Assembly: GCA_023229385.1 (NCBI GenBank)
Contig: JALNZI010000025.1
Coordinates: 1 to 16,167 of the forward strand
Reading direction: 5' to 3'
DNA length: 16,167 nucleotides
DNA from: Candidatus Omnitrophota bacterium
GTDB taxonomy: Bacteria; Omnitrophota; Gorgyraeia; Gygaellales; Profunditerraquicolaceae
Shown here: piece after piece, positions 10,718 through 16,167 of the stretch
How the letters are laid out: each line of letters opens with the position of its first letter
How positions within the stretch are numbered: position 1 is the stretch's first letter
Made by a program: the position numbers and the translations under genes
The notes under the pieces: model-generated
Seen by the model: the letters and a program-made list of their open reading frames with translations, nothing else
Databases searched by the model: none
Told to the model about the DNA's origin: nothing

Positions 10718-12991
10718 TTATTTCCTTGTTTGTCTTATTATTATTACTATTGTTATTGAAAGTAACATAAATAAAATTGATTCTGTAATATTTAACCATC
10801 CTAATTTTCCAGATATAAATATTGAACCTATTAATAAAATTCCACCCCAAATTGGACTTGATGCAGCTACTCCTAGTCCAGTTGCTACTCCTATAAATAT
10901 AAAACTTAATACTTTTCCATATTTTGAAACTGTTGAAGTTAATGCAGGAGTTCCTAATCTAATATATTTTACATCTGTTACTTTAGAAACATTATAAATT
11001 GGTAATAAATAAATTGTTCCAATTACTTCATAATCTCCATTTCCAACTAATTGATAATTTATTGTTCCTGCTGAACTTGTTGTACATTCTGTACTTAAAT
11101 TTTTATATCCTGTTGATGTTTTATTTCTAATATCTAAACATCCATAATTTATATAACCAGAACTATCTACCCAAGAAAATGTTGTAATATTAGTAACATT
11201 ATCAAAAACTAATCCATGACTTATTGAACTAAATAAAGTATAAGAATCTGCACTTATTGAATCAACTATTATAGCCCATGTTGTACTTGCTAATTTTTTA
11301 ACATCTGTTGTTTTTACGATTTGTCCATTAACTGTTACTATCGCTCTATACCATAAATTATATAATTCTAAATTAATAATTCCATTTCCACTACTATCTA
11401 CATAAAACATTCCAATGGTTGAATAAGTATTTGTTCCAACATTCCATTCTTGAACATTAACTAGAGCATTTGTAATTGGATTATAATTTTCATCTGTTAC
11501 TATTACTGTTACAACATCTGTATCTGCAATTAGAGAAAGATAAAGAGGAATATTTTGTGTAAAATTTCCAACTGTTGCATTGTTAAAAATATATTCTCTT
11601 CTATCGTAATAATCTGCATAATAACTTGCATATCCACTAAAAGAAGCATTACCACTTGAATTTATACAAAACATCCAATTATTTTTACTTAAATTTATTG
11701 ATTCAAAATTATATGTTTTCAAAATTACACCACTTCCTCCATAAGCGAAATATGTAAAAGTTGTTTCTAAAGAGCCATTTAATTTTAATTTAGTTGATTC
11801 ATCATATAATGTAAAATTTAAAGCTAATCCAGAAGATGGTGGACTTGTACAAGCATAAATAGATAAATTTCCAACTACTTGCCCATAAGTAGAAGAATTT
11901 TGAGATATACTTCCTAAAGTACCAAATGAAGTAATTGTCCAATAAAATGTTGTATTCCCTAAAGCATTTGCTGGTATTGTTACTGAATTTGTTATATTTA
12001 CATTATTTCCTGAAATTGTAACTGTGGAAGGATAACTTGTTCCATTATAAACTAATACTGCACTCACTGATGAAGTAAATGTTGTTTTTACTCCTTGTAA
12101 AATAAATGATTCACTCGCTGTTGGAATTGTTGTTGAATTAAAGGTAACATTTGATACTGCTAAACCTACACCAAAACTAAAGTTTCCATTATACGACCAT
12201 GTACAATTAGAAAAAGTTGTATTTCCATAACAAGAATAAGTATCCCATTTATAATTTCCTAAATCAAATCCACTTATATTTTGTGCTACATTTGTAACAT
12301 TACCTGATAAACTATTATTAAGTGTCGAATTAAATAATGTTCCATTACTCCACCAAATATCGTAAGTTATATTTTTCCATTGATAACTTAAATTAGTTCC
12401 TGTAATATTTAATGATGCTGAAAAATTTATTAAACTTGATGAAATAACTGAGTTATTTGCTGGAGATGTTAAATTAACTAATATTGATGGAACAGCTTTA
12501 GTAGTATCATCTGTTGTTATACTTTGAATACTTTCTAAACACGTTAAAAAATCTGTAGCTCCATTTGTTAATCCTCCAATTATATTAATATTTGTTAAAT
12601 TATATGGATATGTAACTCCAGAACACTTTTCTGCTCTTGTATAAGTTGATTCTTCTCCATCTACTACTATATAATATGTTGTTCCTTCTGTTAAATTATA
12701 GTAATTAAATGTTGCGTTATTTCCACTTATAGATGCACTTGCTAACTCACCTTTAGCACTATTCCATAAATAAGCTTTAGTTGCTATTGTTGTATTTGAA
12801 GTAGTCACTCTTATTAAAGATACATTATAATTTGCTACAAACTTTAAACCTGTTTCTGAAGTCATACTCGCATAAGTAGAATCTAAATATTGAAGGTGGT
12901 TATCTTCTGTTATTTCACCTGCACTAATTATTCCTAAACTACTAATTATAATAAATGTTCCAATTAATAAAAATAATAATTTATTCTTCAT
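10718..12991 (-). CDS. Large secreted glycoprotein/adhesin with C-terminal membrane anchor (757 aa)
   Basis: The 757-residue product begins with a clear signal peptide (1-24, KLLFLLIGTFIIISSLGIISA). The long ectodomain is Ser/Thr/Asn-rich and I count close to forty N-x-S/T sequons. An Ig-like segment starts near residue 172 (VNLTSPANNSVISSS...INFSASLNITG), of a type abundant in DPANN surface proteins. Around 490-563, DTDVVTVIVTDENYNPITNALVNV resembles a carboxypeptidase-regulatory/transthyretin-like beta sandwich. Three hydrophobic helices end the protein at about 693-711, 714-732 and 735-752, with a basic tail. It would be the host-binding spike or attachment protein, anchored in the virion membrane like the large terminal protein of spindle-shaped viruses. 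It overlaps the upstream gene by 11 bases and is tightly followed by two membrane proteins. Confidence 0.82.
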   Translation of the reverse strand: MKNKLLFLLIGTFIIISSLGIISAGEITEDNHLQYLDSTYASMTSETGLKFVANYNVSLIRVTTSNTTIATKAYLWNSAKGELASASISGNNATFNYYNLTEGTTYYIVVDGEESTYTRAEKCSGVTYPYNLTNINIIGGLTNGATDFLTCLESIQSITTDDTTKAVPSILVNLTSPANNSVISSSLINFSASLNITGTNLSYQWKNITYDIWWSNGTLFNSTLNNSLSGNVTNVAQNISGFDLGNYKWDTYSCYGNTTFSNCTWSYNGNFSFGVGLAVSNVTFNSTTIPTASESFILQGVKTTFTSSVSAVLVYNGTSYPSTVTISGNNVNITNSVTIPANALGNTTFYWTITSFGTLGSISQNSSTYGQVVGNLSIYACTSPPSSGLALNFTLYDESTKLKLNGSLETTFTYFAYGGSGVILKTYNFESINLSKNNWMFCINSSGNASFSGYASYYADYYDRREYIFNNATVGNFTQNIPLYLSLIADTDVVTVIVTDENYNPITNALVNVQEWNVGTNTYSTIGMFYVDSSGNGIINLELYNLWYRAIVTVNGQIVKTTDVKKLASTTWAIIVDSISADSYTLFSSISHGLVFDNVTNITTFSWVDSSGYINYGCLDIRNKTSTGYKNLSTECTTSSAGTINYQLVGNGDYEVIGTIYLLPIYNVSKVTDVKYIRLGTPALTSTVSKYGKVLSFIFIGVATGLGVAASSPIWGGILLIGSIFISGKLGWLNITESILFMLLSITIVIIIRQTRK

Positions 12992-13295
12992 ATTTGAATT
13001 TTACCTTTTTTAATTTTTGTTTAATATTTTTACTTGGAAATGGTATTTCTAATTTTTCAAAGTTTAATGCTAATTTATGTGCTTTTTTATAATTATAATT
13101 TTTATTCTTCATTAAATATAATTCACATTTTTCGTGAGCAATAGTTGATTTATTAACTCCTTTAGGTAATCCTTTTTTTATTTCTATTGTATGATTATTA
13201 TTTTTCCATTTAACTTTACAATGTCCAGAAGCTTCTCTATTCATTCCTATAAATCCATAAGGTATTTTCTTTTTATATTTTATATGTATTTTCAT
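12981..13295 (-). CDS. Small HExxE protein, possible zincin-like structural factor (104 aa)
   Basis: The 104-residue product is basic and soluble. Residues 51-76 read TIAHEKCELYLMKNKNYNYK and then KAHKLAL: H54, E55 and E58 followed by H73 form an HExxE...AHxxA pattern. A similar 'HExxExxLMxxGxxYxxAHxxA' element occurs in small uncharacterised phage proteins near structural genes, which I recall without a family name. Zinc binding, and thus a metallopeptidase-like role in maturation, is possible; the classical HExxH is absent. The N-terminal half (FIGMNREASGHCKVKWKNNNHTIEI) looks like beta strands. It overlaps both neighbours (ATGA at 13295 and 11 bases with the adhesin). Confidence 0.68.
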   Translation of the reverse strand: MKIHIKYKKKIPYGFIGMNREASGHCKVKWKNNNHTIEIKKGLPKGVNKSTIAHEKCELYLMKNKNYNYKKAHKLALNFEKLEIPFPSKNIKQKLKKVKFKYEE

Positions 13296-13843
13296 CCGTA
13301 TGCTCTCCTTTGTGCTTCAGAATATTCATCTTCTTGATTATTTTTTCTAAACATTACTGCTGAAATTACTGCAATCCAAGCTAATACAACCCAACGCATA
13401 TTCATCATTATTGCATCCATTATAGGAAATTGAACATAAATAAGTGGAAATTCATTTGTTATAGAAATATAAACATTAGTAAATACTGTTGCTAATAACC
13501 AAGCTAAAGCCCATAGAATTATACTTAATATTCCCCAAGCAATATTTGCTCCTGTTTTAAATGCAAAAATAGTTGAAACTATAATTAATCCCCCAACTAG
13601 AATAGGAAACATATAATCCATTGATAAATAAGCATTTGTTAACATACTTATTACTGGAGTTAAAACCGATTCTGAAGATGTTCCAGAAATAATTGTTGAC
13701 ATTACATTACTAAATTCTGTCCATATAACTAGTGCTATTAATATTACTATTACAATTTTAAGAATATATGCAGAACTAAAAATTGGGTCAACTAAAGAAC
13801 CTCTTTTATTTCTTATAAAATTATCAAAATACTTCTTTTTCAT
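13292..13843 (-). CDS. Four-helix membrane protein of the virion module (183 aa)
   Basis: Not recognised. The 183 residues begin with a basic cytoplasmic segment (MKKKYFDNFIRNKRGSLVDP). Hydrophobic helices follow at about 26-42 (YILKIVIVILIALVIW), 77-95 (YMFPILVGGLIIVSTIFAF), 101-123 (IAWGILSIILWALAWLLATVF) and 149-165 (MRWVVLAWIAVISAVMF), and a charged tail (KNNQEDEYSEAQRRAYG). An ATTTAAATAA-type TATA element at about 13869-13878 lies some 30 bases upstream, so a transcript probably starts here and covers the adhesin. Its stop overlaps the next start. It is likely a virion or assembly membrane protein. Confidence 0.74.
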   Translation of the reverse strand: MKKKYFDNFIRNKRGSLVDPIFSSAYILKIVIVILIALVIWTEFSNVMSTIISGTSSESVLTPVISMLTNAYLSMDYMFPILVGGLIIVSTIFAFKTGANIAWGILSIILWALAWLLATVFTNVYISITNEFPLIYVQFPIMDAIMMNMRWVVLAWIAVISAVMFRKNNQEDEYSEAQRRAYG

Positions 13844-13867
13844 TTACTTTATTGTTCATTTTGTTAT

Positions 13868-13878
13868 TATTTAAATTT
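13868..13878 (-). promoter_or_regulatory. TATA-like box upstream of the adhesin gene group
   Basis: On the minus strand this reads AATTTAAATAA-like sequence, 25-35 bases before the ATG at 13843. It sits in the only gap of any size between 13292 and 15200, so it may mark a second transcript of the virion arm. Confidence 0.45.
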
Positions 13879-13891
13879 TTTTAAAAAAAAG

Positions 13892-14293
13892 TTACTTCCA
13901 AAAGCATATAATTTCGTTCTTTTTTATACCTCTCATCTTTGTTACTTCTAATTGTATTTGCGTTTGGTCTTTCTTTTTACTTAAAACTGCAACCATTCTA
14001 TGCAATTTTTTAAATATTTCATAAGGAACATATTCTTTTTCTATGTTTCCTTCTACTATTTTTTTTATTGGTAATTCTTTATAATTACATTCTTTTAATA
14101 TATCTTTCATTAAATCATCCCCAGATTTTCTTATTTCTTTTAATTCCATAGAAGCCATTTCTGAAGATTTAGTTAAACCCCCCCACATCTTTCTTCCTGT
14201 TTCTAATTCTATTTGTTCCTTTCTTTTCTTAAGCTCTTCTATCAATCTTGGGTGTACTGCTACTGTTACTGGTCTTTCTTCTTGATTAATCAT
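13892..14293 (-). CDS. Ribbon-helix-helix-like soluble protein (133 aa)
   Basis: The N-terminal ~55 residues begin with a strand (RPVTVAVHPRLIEELKKRKEQIELETG) and continue WGGLTKSSEMASMELKEIRK: a beta strand, a helix, a loop ending with S, and a second helix. That is the layout of ribbon-helix-helix (CopG/Arc) DNA-binding domains. The rest is charged and mixed (LPIKKIVEGNIEKEYVPYEIFKKLHRM) and ends KKNEIICFWK. It has no signal or membrane helix, which makes it the one probable regulator inside the virion arm. Its start overlaps the preceding stop (ATG at 14293). It could repress or switch on the late genes; the fold call is by eye only. Confidence 0.62.
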   Translation of the reverse strand: MINQEERPVTVAVHPRLIEELKKRKEQIELETGRKMWGGLTKSSEMASMELKEIRKSGDDLMKDILKECNYKELPIKKIVEGNIEKEYVPYEIFKKLHRMVAVLSKKKDQTQIQLEVTKMRGIKKNEIICFWK

Positions 14294-14988
14294 TATTTCT
14301 TTCTTTTAGCCATATCTTTGGCTTCTTCACGAGTGTAACCCTGTTTTACATAATCCTCTTCGAGTGTTGATTCTAATTGCTTCTTTAATACATATCCAGA
14401 AATAGCAATCATAAAAGGAAAGAATAGAATAGCTAAGATAAACCAAATTATCCAAAATATACTTGTTAATATTTGAATATCTGTTAGATAATATTTACTA
14501 AATAACCATAATAAAAAGAATGTTGAAAATAATAAAACATAAGATATACAAGTATAAAATATCTGCCATGCTCCTTCTTGTGCTTTAAATAATCCCTTTA
14601 TTGAAAATACTAATGCTCCAATTAATAAAGATAAAATAAATATACTTAAAATTGCAGTTGAAGAATTAAACTCATATCCTATTATAAAATCATTTACGTA
14701 AACATTTCCTTCTGTATCATTATAATTATAAATATATTTTCCAAAAGTTGAAGTATTACAGAACGTATAATTAAAAGTTAATCCATCTTTTTCCATATTA
14801 GTAATTCCTAATACTTTAGTAGAATTTGGATAATCTAATCTTCCTAATGTTACTTCACTTGTATTTAAGTTTGTTTGAATATTTACACAAGTATTAGGTG
14901 GAAATGTTCCAAGAGAAGCACTTGTCAAACCAAAAGTTCCAACTAAAAATAAGCTTAAAATAACAAATAATATTATTTTATTTTTCAT
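14293..14988 (-). CDS. Signal-peptide membrane protein of a DPANN/viral family (231 aa)
   Basis: The 231 residues start with a signal peptide (1-25, IILFVILSLFLVGTFGLTSA). The ectodomain, about 26-110 (LGTFPPNTCVNIQTNL...YTFCNTSTFGKYIYNYND), carries a probable C34-C77 disulfide and several sequons. The phrase 'LGTF..N.CVN...T...NYTFC.T...GKY' is one I recognise from many unannotated proteins of DPANN genomes and uncultured viral contigs. Three hydrophobic segments follow at about 111-131, 144-164 and 172-198, and a cytoplasmic tail has a helix (EEDYVKQGYTREEAKDMAKRKK). It probably sits in the virion or host membrane as an assembly or exposed structural protein. It overlaps the upstream coiled-coil gene by ATGA. 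Confidence 0.76.
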   Translation of the reverse strand: MKNKIILFVILSLFLVGTFGLTSASLGTFPPNTCVNIQTNLNTSEVTLGRLDYPNSTKVLGITNMEKDGLTFNYTFCNTSTFGKYIYNYNDTEGNVYVNDFIIGYEFNSSTAILSIFILSLLIGALVFSIKGLFKAQEGAWQIFYTCISYVLLFSTFFLLWLFSKYYLTDIQILTSIFWIIWFILAILFFPFMIAISGYVLKKQLESTLEEDYVKQGYTREEAKDMAKRKK

Positions 14989-15200
14989 CTCATTACTCCA
15001 ATTATTTGATTATATTTATTTACTAATTCACAATACTTTTCTATATTATGAGAACCATAACCCTCTATATGATTTCTTAAAAACTTTAAATCTGTTTCTA
15101 CAAAGATTAATTCTCTTGGATTAAAATTATTTTCCAATTTATTTAAACTATCTTCTAAGTTATCTATTAACTTATTTTCTATTTGTATTAAATCTTTCAT
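14985..15200 (-). CDS. Small coiled-coil protein (71 aa)
   Basis: Not recognised. The 71-residue product is almost entirely helical. Residues 1-28 carry a heptad pattern (LIQIENKLIDNLEDSLNKLENNF) and residues 33-60 a second (FVETDLKFLRNHIEGY...NIEKYCELVNKYNQII). It has no signal or membrane segment. The ATG at 15200 directly abuts a 20-base tandem repeat, and the stop overlaps the start of the next gene by ATGA. A small trimerising or scaffold role next to the fibre gene is conceivable. Confidence 0.66.
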   Translation of the reverse strand: MKDLIQIENKLIDNLEDSLNKLENNFNPRELIFVETDLKFLRNHIEGYGSHNIEKYCELVNKYNQIIGVMR

Positions 15201-15240
15201 TGTTTAATTTATTGAACACTTGTTTAATTGTCTGAACATT
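15201..15240. repeat. Two-copy 20-base tandem repeat
   Basis: TGTTTAATTTATTGAACACT at 15201-15220 is followed immediately by a copy at 15221-15240 that matches at 16 of 20 positions (TGTTTAATT and TGAACA conserved). It fills the spacer between the fibre gene stop (TAA at 15239-15241) and the next gene start. It could be a duplicated operator or simply a spacer duplication. Confidence 0.6.
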
Positions 15241-16167
15241 AGCAATCACTCCAAGTTAATATTCCACTTGTATAATTCATCCAACAAGTAATACTTGAAG
15301 AATTTAACATTGATTTATTTATTGTTATTCCTAATTGATTATTTATTGTTAAATCTCCTAATATAGTTGCATTTCCATTTATTTGAGTATTATTAGCAGA
15401 GAAATTTCCATTAACTTCTAATTTATATTTTGGATTTGTTGTTCCTATTCCGACTCTACTTGTTGTTGTAATAATCATATCAGGATTTGAACTTGCTCCA
15501 AAGTATATTGGAACTGCACGTGCAGAAGATTCAGCACCTAAGTTGTAAATTACCATCTTTGTTGTATCTAAATAAATTAATCCCTGCACAGAACTTGCTT
15601 GTTTAACATTTGAATTTGTTGAAACACCCATAAATACAGGTGTTTGTGTTGTTGAGATAGCATCTCCAGATGCAGTATATAATCCAAAATTAGTTATTGC
15701 ACTTCCACTATGTCCATAAAAGTATGCTCTTGGATAAGCCGCTAAATCATTTGGGTCTTGTCCTACAAATTCCACACTTGTTCCTCTTGATACACTGGTA
15801 ATTGAATTTATTTTCCCTAAAACTTGTAGAGGAGTTGTAGGACTTGTTGTCCCAATTCCAACTCTTGAATTATTTGTGTCTATATATAATGTTGTTCCAT
15901 TAATTGTTAAATTATTATTTCCTAAATTAATATTCTGATTTGCTCCTAAGTAAGGAACATAAGAATTATTTATTTCTGTTTTTGTATAATAATTTGGTTT
16001 ATCAGCTGACCAATTTCCTACTAAATTAGTTAATTCAGTTAATTGAACATAAACTCCATTAAAATAAGATTCCATCCAAGACCTTAAAGTAGTTGGACTA
16101 TATCCTCTTAAATAATCTGAATTGTTTACATTTATTGTATAGTTTGCTCCAGTTGTTATAGAAGTTA
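15239..16167 (-). CDS. Fibre-like protein with phage-type GIGTTxP repeats, 5' end outside window
   Basis: The frame stays open from the stop at 15239-15241 to the window edge; an internal ATG exists at 16075, but upstream codons (ANYTINVNNSDYLRGYSPTT...) continue the same style, so the gene is 5'-truncated. At least 309 residues are visible. NYYTKTEINNSY is a tail-fibre signature. The pairs RVGIGTTSPTTPLQVLGKI and RVGIGTTNPKYKLEVNGNF are the repeat common in phage tail and head fibres. They usually precede an intramolecular-chaperone (S74) domain, which is absent here. The protein ends with a short Cys/Trp patch (ITCWMNYTSGILTWSDC), perhaps a disulfide cap. The product is probably a trimeric surface fibre for host recognition. 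Confidence 0.8.
   Translation of the reverse strand, partial: TSITTGANYTINVNNSDYLRGYSPTTLRSWMESYFNGVYVQLTELTNLVGNWSADKPNYYTKTEINNSYVPYLGANQNINLGNNNLTINGTTLYIDTNNSRVGIGTTSPTTPLQVLGKINSITSVSRGTSVEFVGQDPNDLAAYPRAYFYGHSGSAITNFGLYTASGDAISTTQTPVFMGVSTNSNVKQASSVQGLIYLDTTKMVIYNLGAESSARAVPIYFGASSNPDMIITTTSRVGIGTTNPKYKLEVNGNFSANNTQINGNATILGDLTINNQLGITINKSMLNSSSITCWMNYTSGILTWSDC

Noticed and set aside
10674..10997. Plus-strand open frame of 107 codons
   Set aside because: It runs opposite to the well-supported adhesin gene and its composition is the shadow of that coding sequence.
1..16167. CRISPR array, rRNA, tRNA or insertion-sequence ends
   Set aside because: No regularly spaced repeat units, no conserved RNA sequences and no terminal inverted repeats flanking a transposase were found.

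Overview
The window looks like part of a very AT-rich archaeal virus, or a provirus/plasmid derived from one. Several lines point to an archaeal host. Gene starts often sit about 20-30 bases downstream of TATA-like boxes, as in leaderless transcription. Secreted proteins are crowded with N-x-S/T glycosylation sequons. The large surface proteins have the Asn/Ser/Thr-rich, immunoglobulin-like look common in DPANN archaea such as Woesearchaeota and Pacearchaeota. The host assignment is inference; no ribosomal or tRNA gene is present to fix it.

Layout. Bases 1-197 hold the cut-off start of a minus-strand helix-turn-helix gene. A plus-strand arm (430-7014) follows. It holds two tiny membrane proteins, an acidic protein, a Zot/FtsK-like P-loop ATPase, a helical protein and a serine recombinase that ends before its usual DNA-binding domain. 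After one minus-strand gene (3584-3844) comes a tightly packed operon (3951-6532). At its centre is a protein with a recognisable diadenylate cyclase (DAC) domain, which would make c-di-AMP, surrounded by very small membrane proteins.

A minus-strand arm (16167 to 6997) is the virion module. In transcription order it holds a partial fibre with phage-type repeats, a coiled-coil protein, a signal-peptide membrane protein, a ribbon-helix-helix-like protein, a four-helix membrane protein, a small HExxE protein, a 757-residue glycosylated adhesin with a C-terminal membrane anchor, two further membrane proteins and two zinc ribbons. Next come two paralogous double-hydrophobic-helix proteins that I read as the major capsid protein and a glycosylated derivative. 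A run of five small, mostly basic genes ends the arm. A plus-strand HNH endonuclease (9001-9588) interrupts it.

Together: the plus arm would carry regulation, morphogenesis/packaging and recombination functions plus a c-di-AMP module; the minus arm would build a membrane-containing or filamentous/spindle virion. The most notable points are the element-borne DAC operon, the capsid pair in which one copy gained a roughly 90-residue sequon-rich insert, a near-identical 18-base promoter-proximal repeat at three plus-strand starts (with a diverged inverted fourth copy), and a comparatively GC-rich potential hairpin at about 302-358.
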